In this document: in pieces, positions 10,783 through 23,447 of the stretch
Layout: each line of letters opens with the position of its first letter
Position numbering within the stretch: the stretch's first letter is position 1
Assembly (NCBI GenBank): GCA_001643675.2
Contig: LSRY02000002.1
Coordinates: 2,273,501-2,337,500, forward strand
DNA: 64,000 nt
Direction: 5' to 3'
From: Monocercomonoides exilis
Taxonomy: Eukaryota; Preaxostyla; Oxymonadida; Polymastigidae
Notes under the pieces: model-generated
The model's database searches: none
Told to the model about the DNA's origin: nothing
The model's input: only the letters and a program-made list of their open reading frames with translations
Program-made: the position numbers and the translations under genes

Positions 10783-12287
10783 GTGAGAGAGGAGATGTTT
10801 GAAGGATCATCGATCTGGATGATGCAGAATGAGCAACTGTGTGTGGATGATGTTGCTGTGTTTAGGTGAATGACTTTCCTGGCAGCAAAAGCCTTCAAAA
10901 TGTTCCCTTTTGCTGTTTTTTTGTGTAGTTGAAGACATTCATTTTTTTGACTTTCGTTTGTGTGTATTTATGTGTATTTATTCCATTTCTCTTTCTTCAA
11001 TTTTGTTTCGTTGTTTGTGTCTTTTCATATTATTCCGAGTTGTAATTGAATTGCATTCTCTTGATTTTCTGTAGAGATTAATATTCATAATAGTTTTGTT
11101 TATCAACATTGGCATCTCATATTCCTGAGCTGTTCGTGTGATTATTAATAAAATAATACTATCATTATGTATTGTTTATTATTATTATTTGAGAGTTTTA
11201 AAGATGAAAATGTTTTTAAATTATAGAATAATTTTAAAATTGGTAAAAAGAGAAACAAATGGAGAATCTTGGTTAAAATTGTTTTTGAAAGAAAATGATT
11301 CCATTTATTTTTTCGAACGAAGGTTTGATAATTTAAAATTACAGAGAGAAAAAGAAAGTTTCAAATTATGAAACGCCTGTTTTTTTACAACATGATATTT
11401 GCGAAATAATATTTGAAAAAATTATTGAACCAATATTAATTTATATTGCTAAAAAAATGGTTTTTGCTTGATGGTAAATGTGATTCAAATGATAACAGAA
11501 ATTAACTTGAGTGTTTTGAAGCAGAAATTTTGTTTCAGTCATTCAAAAATAACATTGTAATTTTATGGTTTTAAAATTGAAAGAACAAGTTTCGTGTGCT
11601 AAACTTGAGACAAAGTTTCTTAAATTTTGCAAAAATGCAATTTACGTTCGTTATCGAATAATAAATGTCAACTTTAAATGGTGTAATGGTGCTGCATTTT
11701 TGCAGAGATGCAAAAAACACAAATAGCACTGTAGAAGAAACACTTCGCAAGTTTAGAGGGAAATTTTTTTTTATTCATAGCATAATGAATGTACCTGCAA
11801 AATTGTCTTGGGACTTTCTTACAGGATCATTGCTTCTAATACCTCGCAGATATGTTGAATTATCATTAATTAAAATTCCGTATTCACTTCGGATTGTAGT
11901 GGCATTTTTAGCATGGTATTCTTTTGAAAGTTTATGATTTAAAAATTAATAAATAAGCATTTGAAAGCTTTGCATTACGATTTTTAACAGTGCTTTTCCT
12001 TCCATTTTTCCTTTCAAGTGGAATTCACATGATTTTACTTTGGGATAATCTACAATGCTCGTTATTTTTGTATAATTCTTCAATGTTATTTATTTCAACC
12101 TACAAAATAGTAACAAGTGTGTAAATTTCATTGATTATAAAGAGCAAATTTTCTTTTTTTTAATTTTATAAAAAATATTTTATAAGTTATTTGTTCAATT
12201 TTTATTGCTGGTTTAGCACCCTTTCCAACTTCAACATGCATCACCCCTTCATCACTTATTTCTATTATCACCTTTGCAGGACCAAGA
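10783..12287. other. Intergenic, AT-rich, no supported gene
   Basis: The first 250 bases are the probable 3' UTR of the giant protein, with T-rich stretches and an AATAAA-like run near 11146. The rest is very AT-rich. Two short open frames (11138-11371, 11665-11937) show no recognisable family. A pyrimidine-rich stretch ending in CAG (about 12250-12280) just before the next ATG resembles a 3' splice site, so a 5' non-coding or short coding exon could lie in this interval. I could not identify one. Confidence 0.5.
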
Positions 12288-15200
12288 ATGCAGCCATCAA
12301 TCTATTTATTTGGACTAATATTTGCAGTAATTGTCTTCGCTATTATTTCCGCAATATTAAGATATAAATATGTCCACTTCCCAGATTTTTCAAATGGTTG
12401 CCCAAATTGCTTGTATTGCATTGTGATGCGCCTTCAATGCTGCTTGCTTTCTATTCTGTCGCTCCTTCTTCTTCATATTGGATGCGATTTCATTCTTTCA
12501 CTCTTTCCATCAAAACCGTTGCTTGGCAGAGACTCTTCTTCTTCTCCACTTTCATCTTCGACCATTGCAAGGTCATCTGCTCTGCTTGCTTTGGGCTGCT
12601 TCTTTTGTTCGTCTCTTCTGTTTGCAATCGAAATATATGCTTTGAAGAGATGTGCAGACTCTTTGGATTTATCTTCATACAATGTAAAGCATAGCAACAA
12701 ATATTATGAATCTCATTCTTTCATAAAGAGCAAGAGTTACTTTGATAATGATGCTGCGAATTTTGATGCGTCTGATTCTTATTCATCGAGTCTCAAGAAA
12801 GTTGAAGAGCCAATTCAAAGGGGAAGTATTATTCAATCAAGTTCTTCAAATATTCCAGACTTACCAGTTGCCATGCAGACTGAGTGCTCTACAACAACTT
12901 CGCCTCCTCTTTCTTCGGCTTCGACTTCAGCTCCAACTTCTTCGTCGCAGCCTGACTGCAATGCGCCTCTCACTTCTCCGTCGCACCTTTCAGTTTTTTC
13001 TTCAACGCCTGCTGTTTTGGAAGTTACTGACAAATCCAACTCTTTTCATTCACTTCAAACAACTCCACCATCAACCTCACATTGCACAGATTATATTTGC
13101 GCTCGGTCAGCAAATCGGTCGTGCCAGTTTCTTCCTTTTCTTTCAGAAGTGGTTTGCGCTGTCTTCTCCTTCTTGTGCTCCTTTTATGTTCTGGGCGAAT
13201 GGCCTTCGTTTGCGCCGTTTGCAGAGCTGCCTCTGGATCAGCCTTCAACTCCACTCTCATCTTTTTTATCTTCAAATTGGCCTCCTCTTCTTTCGCTTTT
13301 GATATCTTTTTTCATGATTCTCCTTCATTTCACAATGTTCTTCACTTCTTCAGCGACAAAAATGGATGAAGGCAAAATAGACAAGTCTGAGAATGAATGC
13401 TCGGTGGCTGCTCCGATGAATACTGAAGAGATAAGCGTGCCTATTCCAAGACATCCATCTTATTCAGCTCCGCCTCATTCAAAAGAGCATATTGATGTTT
13501 GTGTGACAGACGATGAAATCCTCAAAAAGAATATCATCATGGCCCAAAATATCGAATTCGTTGATGCAACTGAAAATATTGGCAGCCTTCTTCATCTTCA
13601 GTCAAAGACAATATCAATTGGCTGTGTAGACTACCAAAAGCAGACAGATCAAAATACATGCCAAGAAATAAAGGAAGGCGGGAAAAGAGAAGAAAACTTA
13701 GAAGCAGAAGAAAGAGAGGCGATGGAATATGGAAAAGAGGAACCAGATCTACAGGAAAAAGAAATTAAAACAAAAGACAATGATCGAAATATCAAGAAAG
13801 AGAATGCCCAGACAGCTTCTATCTGCAAGCCACGGATTGCTGTGAGAGATCTGATATTCGATAACAAGTGTAGAGCAATCACGACTGCAGAGCAAGGGAA
13901 CACCAGGAACATTCATCTTCCTCCACTTCCACCAAATCATCGAAGACCTTCTCACAAACAGCTGCAAAGTCGCACTAACAATACTCGCGAGCTATCCAAA
14001 GCAGAAAATCCTGTTCCTTCTCACAACAACAGCGTGAGTCAACGGCAGAAGCAAAAACTTGTTCAAAGCAAGCCTCGCAGCGCCTGTGGCACTCATTCGC
14101 CGTCAGCTTCTTCTGTTTCGTCAGTCAGATCGGCCAAGACGCCTGTTGTTCTTTACCCGTCTCCGCTGCTCCCTTCGCCAGGCGTCCTTCTTGCTGCCCC
14201 TTCTCCTTCGGTCTTTCTGTCTCCGTCGTCTGCAGCTGCTGCCTTTGCGACCACTTGGAACGAGCTGAAGAACTTCAGCTCTGATTTGGACCGGAGGATA
14301 AGAAAACTGAGAGAAAGAGAGGCAAAACATGGGGTGACGCAAGCATCTTCACGGAAAGACGGACAAGAAAGGAGAGATTCGTCCATTGTTGGCAGAAGAA
14401 AAGAGGGAGATAATAAAAGAGAAGGCCAAAATTCTAATGATGGAGAGCGAAGTAACTCAGATATAGACGATCTTAATTCTCTCAACAGCACAATCAGCTC
14501 TACTAATTCCGCCCTCACTTCAACATGTGAACCTGTGGTATGACTTTTTTATTTGAAAAATGACAATCAGTCAATTTATTGATTGATATTAAAAAAATTA
14601 TTTTATGGAAATGTTGTTATAATATTCTGTAATTCTTGTTGTTTTGTCTTTCTTTTTAAAATTCAGATGATTCGCCCAGCAATGTCCAGCTACATGATGA
14701 GTGTTCTTCCTACAATTCCATCTTTGTCTGCTGTTAATCGTTCAAACACCAACTCACACAGCGTCTGCTCTCCTTCTTTCAACAGAGCTTCTTCAAACAC
14801 ATCGACGCTGAAGTCTGTTTGCCGCTTTCCGATGCCATCGTATGCATTTGACAGAACAGGCAGGCTCCTTTGGTCTGCTGACTCGTCTGTCCTTCCGCTG
14901 AAATCTGCTGCTTTTTCGCCAGTCATCGCTAGAAGTCCTATTTCATTTCCCGCAAAACCTTCTTCTTCTTCATTGTCTTCCCTCTCTTCAACCCTTCCAT
15001 CTATGTCTTTACCTTTAGCAAATGCGGAAGACACTGCTAATCCTTTCGCTTCTTCATTAACTGCGTCTTCTCTTCGTTTTTCTCCCAGGCGCTCTTCTTC
15101 GCTTCCTCCAAGATGTCCTCATTCGTCTTTCAGCACTCAGCGAACAATTCCCTCTGCCAACTGCAATCATTCCATTCTTTCTGGAAAGCGTTCTCATCGC

Positions 15201-15515
15201 AGGTCACAATCAAGTGATATGTCTTCATCGTTAACTTTATCACACTCACACAAGTCGCATCATTCTTTGCATCTTCATACACAAAAAGCTCCTCTTTCAA
15301 ATCATTCTCCTCCGATTAGCATACAAACCATCAAACGAGTAATGACTAACTCCTATCAATTAAACATACCAAAAAGTACTTCAGATGCTTTTGACACAGA
15401 AAACAAAGCAAACACTCCACAAACGGAGCAATTTAATGTGATGCTCGTTCTTCCACACGACTGCCACGATCATCATGCAATTGAGTTGGGTGGAAATCCA
15501 CCAAAAACATTTTAA
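12288..15515 (+). CDS. Multi-pass membrane protein with long Ser/Pro/Lys-rich cytoplasmic tail (unrecognised)
   Basis: Two exons, 12288-14537 and 14667-15515. The 129-nt intron (14538-14666) starts GTATGA and ends TTCAG, and phase is kept across it. The product is 1,032 residues with a TAA stop. About five hydrophobic segments are visible: residues 5-25, 49-73 and 94-118 near the N terminus, then about 281-302 and 332-353. A Ser/Thr-rich hydrophilic stretch (120-280) separates the two groups. After residue 360 the chain is charged and probably disordered, with a short helical patch (WNELKNFSSDLDRRIRKLRE, about 14260-14320) and a Ser-rich C terminus. The ATG at 12288 is chosen because it directly precedes the first membrane segment; an acceptor-like CAG just upstream leaves room for an extra 5' exon. 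I do not recognise the family. It could be a small channel or scaffold; no function is claimed. Confidence 0.7.
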
Positions 15516-15954
15516 TTTCTGTATTTCTTTTTTATTTTGTTAGAAATTATGTATTTTTTATAGAAATTCATTTGTCTTGAGCTCAAATTACAATTTAAGC
15601 TGTTAAATCGAAAGAGCTTTTTTGTATCACATTTGAATCAACTTTTTATTCGAATCATTCTATTTTTTAAGTTTGAACTTAGTTTTTCCTTTCATTTCGT
15701 CTTTAAGACGTGATGGATTCATTTCCTTTGAACAAAAGCAAAAGAATGAACGATTCATTTTTGATCAGGAAACAAAATACATTGAATGATAGATGGAAAA
15801 AGTTGAAATAACAAATAGTCGAAGATATCTATCTGAAAAGCCTTAATTATGTATTGAAAATTTTAACTAGAAAGAGCAAAAGATTGATAAAAATTCAAAT
15901 TATATTTTTGTTTCTTTTGGTGATTTTTCAAATCTTAACTTTTGCTTTTCATCT
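15516..15954. other. Convergent intergenic spacer
   Basis: This is AT-rich spacer between two convergent genes (ends at 15515 and 15955). It holds 3' UTR sequence on both strands. I see no ORF, RNA gene or repeat. Confidence 0.6.
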
Positions 15955-18435
15955 TTATCCTGTCACTGTTAGAGTGCGATGTAATTCTAATAGTTGTGCC
16001 GGAGTGTGAATATTTTTGACTGGAGGATATGACACTCTGTGCTCAGTTGGGTTAGATGCATGGCGAAATGAAAGAGAATCGCGAGTGGACAAAGAAGAAG
16101 TTACTGAGGTTGATGGAGAAGGAAAAATGTGCTTGGATCTGGTGTCAATAGCTGGCGCGGGTGATGGAAGTCGCATAACTGATGAAGGTTTAACAAATGA
16201 AGGCGATTGAACTCGCGGAGGTACAAACATTGCTGATGATTCGTTTTCAATGTCTTTTTGTGTGTGCACATGTGACTGAGACTGAGTAACATTCTGCTGT
16301 GCAAATGCTACTGAACGTGTTGGTGTTTGAGAGATGCTGGCTGATTGAGGTTCGTGCTCCTGTGTGATGAAAGAAGATGAAGTTCGAAGTGTATTAAGTG
16401 GTGAAGGTGTGGCGATAGAAGACAATCTATCACTGTGAAGTGGTGTTGTGATGCGAGAAGATGAGGACGAAGAAGAAGCTGATGTGGATGAAGGAGGCAA
16501 AAGTTTCTTTGAACGAAGTGGCGTTGGGTGTCCAGCTGGAACTCCATGCAAAGATTTTTCCAGATACATTTCATAAAAATCTCGAGTTGTTTGAGGTTTC
16601 TGTGATCGTTGCGATGAAGGTACATCGCCTGAAGGATAACCGCTTTGCTCATTTTCTGAGTCATCATATTCTTCATTATTCTTTCCCTCACTTTCAAACC
16701 TCTGTCCTTTATCACTCACTCTTTTTTGTTGATTAATACTTTTCTGCCTCTGCACTCTAATTGAACTTTCTTTCCTTCCTTCGTCGTATGATGGTGGTAG
16801 ATTTGCTGCAATTTCTCTTTTCCTTTCCAGAAGCATTTCTACTGCTGCTATTTTAGTTGGCGTTTGCTGAGTTCCTCGTCTCATGGATGATGACAACGCA
16901 GGGCTGTGCGGATAGAAGAGAGTAGAAAAGTAGGCACCAGAAGATGTAGAAGAAGATGATTCAGGTGCTGGAGATGCATGGGCCCTCTCTGTTTGTGCCC
17001 GTTTCGGAGTTTTTAAGGAAGAATAAAACATCATTCTTCCAGAATTGTCTCGAGATGATGATCTTGCAGACTGAATACTGCTTTGCTGGACATCTCCTTT
17101 TTTCTTGAATTCTGGTTTTGCAGATTGTTGGAACAAAGCTGAAGTTGTGAGCTGAGATGGTTGAAGTGAAGCTTGACGACGTGAAAAATAAATTGGCTTT
17201 TGTTGAGAAGCCATTGAAGAATTTGAATTGAAAAGAGATTTTCGATTCTTATCTTGCTTTCTTTCAGAAGTCCTTCCAGGTGTTGCTTTGTTGCGCGTTG
17301 GAAGTCTTTCTGTATGAGGAGAAGATGTCAGTTCCGGAGGAAGAATGCTTTGCTCCATAATACCTTTTTGTTGAAGTCCATTTTGCGGCTTTGGTTTTTT
17401 GGTTTTGTTATTCCATTTTTCTTTGGTAAAATAAGGATCGTTTTCGTTGTTTTCATAATCTTCTTCATTATCTTCTTCAAAGAAGCTGCGTGTTGTTTTG
17501 GTTTCATCATTTTCATAGATTTTTGTTTGCTTTTCTGTAGCAATAGACAGAGGATGTTGCTTTAATTCGCTTCCAGGAGGAAACAATGAGGTGGGAAAGA
17601 AAAGACGAGGAGGAGATGAAACCAATGATGGATGCAAAAGAGATGGTTGTATGAAGTGAGAATGAAGTGCTGATCCACTGCTCGAATCAGAAATAGCATT
17701 TCGCACAGGCGTTGATAAAGAACTACGTGCTGGCTGTGACGAAGCTACAAATTGTGGAAGATATGGAGAGGATGGAAAAGTGTTTGGTGCATGTTCATTG
17801 GATAATTCTTGCTTTGGTTGAGATGATAACGGTAAATAGTTACCAGGAACTTCTTTCGAGGTAAAGCTGTTGTTACTGACTTGGTTACGTTCAAATTCTT
17901 CTTTTTCAATTTGCTTCATTTTCTTCAATTCGTTCATTGTTCCCTTTAGAAGTTTAACAAGCTGGTTAATTGTTGCGTCTCTCTCAGCAATAAGTTTTTT
18001 AAGACTATTGGTTTCTTCACTTAGAGCATCTGCAACGCGTGATGCTGCTGTTAAAGCAAGATTAGATACAGGAGTGGATGGACGAGATGTTGGTGTCATT
18101 GTTGGTGAAGGAGTTCTGTATGGTGTTGAAGGGAGTGAAACATGCAATGATTGATTTGATTGAGTTTCAAATTCTTCTGTATCTTCTTCTTCAAGAGCTT
18201 CTAATTCCCTTAAACGTTCTCTTCTTGATAAAATTCTTTGTTCAAGTTCGTAATTCTCTGCTTCAAGCTTTTTAACGTTCTCTTCCCTCTTTTTATTTTG
18301 GTCCTTTAATAATGATAGTCGATTGTTATATTCATTTTTCGCATTTTCGTTTTCCTGATGAACAGCAAATAATCTTTCTTCGAGTTGTATCGTCTCTTTC
18401 TCCAATTCGTCAATCATCTCACTTGATACGTTCAT
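15955..18435 (-). CDS. Coiled-coil, Ser/Pro-rich protein (unrecognised)
   Basis: A single exon of 826 residues; ATG at 18435, TAA at 15955. Residues about 5-90 form a strong heptad-rich coiled coil rich in Glu, Lys and Leu, with segments such as KKREENVKKLEAENYELEQR. A second short helical region follows at about 140-185 (KKLIAERDATINQLVKLLKG). The remaining 640 residues are low-complexity Ser/Thr/Pro/Gln sequence with many SP and TP dipeptides, for example SLPSTPYRTPSPTMTPTSRP, typical of disordered and phosphorylated regions. No enzymatic motif, membrane segment or signal peptide is seen. The architecture suggests a cytoskeletal or centrosomal/basal-body scaffold, but this is inference from composition only. 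It is divergent from the membrane-protein gene across a convergent spacer and lies 295 bases from the 3' end of the xanthine dehydrogenase-like gene on the same strand. Confidence 0.7.
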   Translation of the reverse strand: MNVSSEMIDELEKETIQLEERLFAVHQENENAKNEYNNRLSLLKDQNKKREENVKKLEAENYELEQRILSRRERLRELEALEEEDTEEFETQSNQSLHVSLPSTPYRTPSPTMTPTSRPSTPVSNLALTAASRVADALSEETNSLKKLIAERDATINQLVKLLKGTMNELKKMKQIEKEEFERNQVSNNSFTSKEVPGNYLPLSSQPKQELSNEHAPNTFPSSPYLPQFVASSQPARSSLSTPVRNAISDSSSGSALHSHFIQPSLLHPSLVSSPPRLFFPTSLFPPGSELKQHPLSIATEKQTKIYENDETKTTRSFFEEDNEEDYENNENDPYFTKEKWNNKTKKPKPQNGLQQKGIMEQSILPPELTSSPHTERLPTRNKATPGRTSERKQDKNRKSLFNSNSSMASQQKPIYFSRRQASLQPSQLTTSALFQQSAKPEFKKKGDVQQSSIQSARSSSRDNSGRMMFYSSLKTPKRAQTERAHASPAPESSSSTSSGAYFSTLFYPHSPALSSSMRRGTQQTPTKIAAVEMLLERKREIAANLPPSYDEGRKESSIRVQRQKSINQQKRVSDKGQRFESEGKNNEEYDDSENEQSGYPSGDVPSSQRSQKPQTTRDFYEMYLEKSLHGVPAGHPTPLRSKKLLPPSSTSASSSSSSSRITTPLHSDRLSSIATPSPLNTLRTSSSFITQEHEPQSASISQTPTRSVAFAQQNVTQSQSHVHTQKDIENESSAMFVPPRVQSPSFVKPSSVMRLPSPAPAIDTRSKHIFPSPSTSVTSSLSTRDSLSFRHASNPTEHRVSYPPVKNIHTPAQLLELHRTLTVTG

Positions 18436-18730
18436 CTCTTTGATAATGTGAGATCGCTATGCTTTTAATTATTGTTTTGATTTGTTTTTCCTTTTAATTT
18501 TTCAAAAATAAATTTTAAATTTTGAAATGATCAAAATACCATACTGAATTATTTTTTTGTTTTTAAATATTAAATATTTTGAAAAGATTATGGATTGAGA
18601 AAATGTATGGATGACAGTTGTGTAACAGATCAATAATACAACCCCAGATAGATATAAACAAAATTAAGACCAAAAATAAAATCTACATAACGCTCCAAGC
18701 TGGTTGTTTTAAAAAAAATATTTGCATAAT

Positions 18731-21700
18731 TTAGACTTTGGTGGTGTACTTGATACCATCTTCTCCATCAAGTACGCCTTCAATGGCAAGCTTGATTCTA
18801 TCAACAGTGAAGGGTGATAATTGATATCTCAAGACAGGCAATCCACGATCAAAACGAGCAGAATTCACAGCGTGTCTTAAAGCCATCAGCACAGACACAC
18901 CCAGCAGCACAGGAGACTCGGCAGTTGTCTTCGAAGCACCAACATTTGGCTCACATCTGAATCCGTGTGCCAAAGTTGTGCGAAGCTCCAGCGGCACATC
19001 GCGGGCAAGAGGCACTGCGTATGTGTGCATGTCACTCAGCATGGCACCTGTTGCGATGTCATACTCGATCTCTTCAGCAGTCACCCATCCGACACCCTGG
19101 ATGAACCCTCCTTCCACCTGGCCTGCATCCAAAGTAGGATTCAGCGAGCGGCCAGCATCTTCAATCAGATCTGAGCGCAGGATTGTGAACTCTCCAGTCT
19201 CCACATCCACTTCGACTTCGCTGACAGACACACCGAATGCATAGTAGAAAGCGGTGAATCCAGTCTTTGTCTTCCACTGCCAGTTGATTGTTGGAAGAAT
19301 GAAGTGTGCCTGGCCAGACATCGCATACCGACTGAAGTATGCTGTTGTGCAGATCTCGGGCCATGTCTTGTCCTTCATCTTTTCTCTCAGAGGAGCAAGC
19401 GATGCGTTGATTTGCTCACATGCCTTTTTCACTGCTCCTCCATTCAGATCCAACCCAGTTGAAGCGGCTGTTGGTTGTGTGTTTGTGCATGTTTCTGTGG
19501 ATGTGTGGAGCACATGAATGAATGAAATGTCAATGCCAAGTGTTTCGGCAGCAACTTGTGCGATTTTTGTGTTCAGTCCTTGTCCCATTTCAATTCCAGA
19601 GTGTGCAACTTCCACAGACCCATCGGGAAGAACATGAACAAGTGCCTCAGCCTGGTTCATAAAGTCATCTTCAAAGCAAGCTCCGTTCTTCATTGGTGTA
19701 ATAGCAATACCTCTCTTTGTGCTGGTGTGTGTTGCATTGAATTCATCAACAGCTTTCAGTCTGTTTTCGTAGTCTGAAGTCTTCATCAGCTCGTCCCACA
19801 TGATTCGAATGAATTTCTCTCCTTTGTTTTGCGAAATGAGTGATCCTGTCACAAGAGGATCTCCAACTTTGTTCATGTTGATATCTCTGATTTGCGACTG
19901 TGGTATTCCCAGAAGATCAGCTGCGTGTTCCAAAATCATTTCAATGAAGAGACACGATTGCGGAGCACCAAATCCTCTGAAGGCAGTGTTCGGGTTGTGG
20001 TTGGTCTTAGCAGCTCTTGCAACAACTCTGATGTTTGGAATTGTGTATGTTCCCTGCAGCTGGAATGTGCATTTGAACAGCACAGGACCTGTAACATCAT
20101 GAGCATATCCACCCTGTGCAATCACTTCAGCATCGAGTGCTTTGAGAAGTCCAGTCTTCTTCGAGGCAACGAGTGTGTATCTGCACCACATCGGATGACG
20201 CCCTCCATGCACAGCCATATCCATCGACCGCTTCATCACAAGACGGATTGGGCGGCCTGTTTTGTATGCGGCAACAGCTGCTGCAGTTGTCAAGATGCAC
20301 GGACGATCTTGTTTGCCTCCGAATCCACCACCAAGACGCATGGCTTTGCACATAACTTTGGCACGAGGAATGCCCAATGCGCCAGCCACATCAAACTGAA
20401 CCTTTGACGGGTTCTGAGTGGAAGAAAAGACATCGACCATTCCATCGTGTGGAATAACAACACAGTTCTGAGTCTCTCCATAATAATGATCTTGCCCTCC
20501 GGCTTTAGCTTCTCCTTCGATCACAACCCATTCGTAGTCTTCTGTGTCTGCTTCTCCTTTCTTCATTCTCTCCTCTCTTTCTTTCTGCTTCTGTCTGGTT
20601 TCTTCAATAACTTTCAATGGCTCGCCAAGAACAACGTCACTTCCCTCATACATTGAAAGGAATGACTTCTTCTCTACGGCTTCTTCCAATGTCAAAATAG
20701 CTGGCAGAACTTCATACTCCACCTTAACAAGTGTAGCTGCGTATTCTGCGATCTGAGGAGTGTCAGCAAGAATGAGACCAATTGGCTGGTGCATACATTC
20801 CACAATCTCATCTGCAAATATTTTTGTGTCCATCACAATTCCTGTGTGCTTGTTCTCTCCAGGAATATCCTTTGCTGTCACAATATCCACAACACCTGGG
20901 ATTTTCATGGCTTCACTTCCGTCGATCTTCAGTATCTTTCCGTGTGCAACGGTTGAGAGGATGAATTCAGCGTACAATCCACGTGGTGGCAGAGGCACAT
21001 CAACTGTAAATTGGGTCATACCAGTTGCGTGTGATTGGAGATGCATGTTGGACATTGGTTTTCCTATTAAAGTGTCAACTTTCTCGTAATCGAATGAGTA
21101 CTTTTGCAATTCATTGCGATAGCGGGTCTGTAATGGCTCCAGCTCCAACGGCTTTTCATCAACGGTCGATGGGCACGGTGAAGCCAATGCACTTCCTGAT
21201 GCGCTTTCCTTTTCGCATTTTTTGGGAACAATAGCTTTCAATGTGATTCCCAAGTGATGAGACATGTTGTAAGCGAACCGATTCAACGCTCCAGGCGCTG
21301 CGATGGTGATGTAACGCTTTGTAAGCCAAGTAGTGGGCAAAGGAGGACGAGATTCGTTGAGCTTCTCGCAGGCTGCTTTGTAGGCAGCGTCTGTCGAGGC
21401 TTCTGTTGGCATTCCAGTCAACAAAATAGTCTCAATTTCTTTCTTCATCACTTCCTTAGCTGCAATGATTGCTTCTGAAGAAAGCTGTGGTGCCTTCTTT
21501 AAGCATTCAGCTGTTCCTTCCAGACGATGGATTACGCAGAGAGGGCGTTTTGTCTTCACTGCCATAACAATGTCAGCTTCGGATGGAGTCGATGATGAGG
21601 ATGCAGAAGATGACGCACTTTCGACTGCCAATTGAGATTTTCCTTCTGGTTTGAATGCTGCTGTGAATGACTTTGTTGTCTCTCTATCAGCGTTACCTCT

Positions 21701-23162
21701 TCCGTCAGAGACTGTCAATGCAACATCTGAGAACTTCCATTCGCCTTTTGAGGCTTCTTCCAAAGTTGCCTTCATAACGACTAACATTAGCGATGCAGCA
21801 TTATCCTTTCTACGAGAAACAAGAAGGGCATCTGTGAACTGTTTCTTTGTAGCGCTTTCGTCGACACTGTTAATGCGCAATGTTGCACCAGTGATGAATT
21901 GCTTTCCGTGATTGTTGCAATCCATCACGCAGCATGTTGTAGCTTCGTATGGGGCTGCCTTATCACCCATCGAGCCGCAGCAGCTGCATTTGTCTGTCAG
22001 TGGCGTCCGTTGTGATGTTTTGCCTTCAACATCCTCCAACTGAATTGATATTCCAAGAGATACGAGAAGAGCACTCATTTCGCTCATAGACAGCAATTCT
22101 CCAGCAACAGTTGAAACGCATCTGATCTGCTTCGATCTCAAACGAGGAAGAATATCAGCCAACGTGCGAAGTGGATTGTGAGTGTTTGCTATTCATATGT
22201 TTAAAAATTGTGTATAAGCGGAGAGTAAACAAATGAAAAATAGCAATTTATAAATGAATATAAATTTATGAAATAATGAAATTATTCATCAAACGTGTTT
22301 TTGAAGTCTGTGCACGTGCATATTCGAGCAATGTCTGTACGGGAACGGCAGCTCCAATGTGCAATACTCCGTCCTTTTCCGTAATCTCTGAAAGTTCTGC
22401 AATTGATGCAGTGCTTATAATTGTACGTTTCGTGAGATAATCACGGAAAATTTGATTTGAATTTGTCGCACCTCCAAGAATCAAAGCATCTGGATGTGCC
22501 TTCCACAATGCGCGAAATTCGTTAAGTGATTTAGGTTTGAAGAATTCCCATAGTGAACCTTTAATGTGCAATGATTGCTTGCTTAACTCTACGAGTTCGT
22601 CAGGAAACTTTGGAATTTCCAGTTGTGGAGGTTTTGGTCCTTCTTCTGTAAAATAGTCTTTCAAACTTTGAAATATTGGACGGTATCCTGTGCAACGGCA
22701 TGTATGTCCACCAAGAGTCTCCTCTATATCTCCAACTGTTGGAGGTGGAAGTCCCTCTAATTGATGCTTTTCGAATAGAGCTGTTGTCGACATGATTGTA
22801 CCGGGCAAGCAAAATCCACATTGAGCACCATCGTGCTTTACAAATGATTCCTGAACCGGAGTTAATTTTTGATTTAAAGCCGTATTCTTCCCTTCAATTG
22901 TGTATATCGCGCAACCATGGCAATAAATCAAAGGAAATTGGCAAGATTTTATTGCGGTAATATACGGCTTGGCTTTATTCTCGTCATAGTACATCATTAA
23001 AATTGTGCAGGCTCCGCAAACACCACTCCCACAGCTTTCTTTGGTTCCTGTGAGACCAACTTCAGGGTTCCTTAAATATTGTAATAAAGTTGTGTTTGGC
23101 TCAAATGAATTCAACGTAACTTTGTTGCCATTCAAATAAAACACCAATGAATTTGATTCCAT
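18731..23162 (-). CDS. Xanthine dehydrogenase / aldehyde oxidase family molybdo-flavoenzyme
   Basis: Two exons: 23162-22295 and 22188-18731. The 106-nt intron (22189-22294) starts GTTTGA and ends AATAG. Product 1,441 residues, TAA stop. The N-terminal plant-type [2Fe-2S] domain has CGSGVCGACT plus a fourth Cys; the second [2Fe-2S] domain has CGFCLPG and CRCTGYRP. An FAD-binding region follows, spanning the intron (FFKPKSLNEFRALW, then LILGGATNSN). The molybdopterin domains carry RLGGGFGGK, FRGFGAPQ and EMGQGLNTKIAQVAAETLGI. The position of the family's catalytic Glu is kept near residue 1380, in TTAESPVLLG. The family hydroxylates purines or aldehydes at a Mo centre and passes electrons through Fe-S to FAD and NAD+ or O2. 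The segment after the FAD domain (about residues 310-470) is divergent and Ser-rich. Substrate cannot be assigned. The gene looks more GC-rich than its neighbours. Confidence 0.88.
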
Positions 23163-23447
23163 TATGAATCAGCAAAAGTATAACAACACAAAAATGTGGA
23201 ACTCAATATATGGGATAAATATTGGAAACACAATATATTTTCTTTATATATAAGCTTTGTTGTTTTCAATATGTGAACAATAACCAATGCAAACCTGAAC
23301 ATGATCCTCAATACCATATACCGGTCATATTCAAGATAAAAGATCAAACCGTTGGAGCACCCATTTAATTATTTATTTCAAATTTTCACACTTTCTTAAA
23401 CTTTCGTTGCTTTATATTTTAAAGCAATAAGCAAAAAAGAAGATATT
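23163..23447. promoter_or_regulatory. Divergent promoter interval
   Basis: These 285 bases separate the starts of the xanthine dehydrogenase-like gene (-) and the PG-rich-repeat gene (+), so both promoters must be here or overlap the 5' ends. An AT-only tract (TTTATATATAAG, about 23242-23253) resembles a TATA box, but in DNA this AT-rich the match is weak. No further motif is supported. Confidence 0.35.

Noticed and set aside
11665-11937. 90-codon open frame
   Set aside because: No recognisable family, no neighbouring exon and AT-driven composition; not strong enough to call.
22266-23162. A separate Fe-S protein gene next to a molybdenum-subunit gene
   Set aside because: A GTTTGA...AATAG intron joins the two in frame, and the FAD-domain sequence continues across the join.
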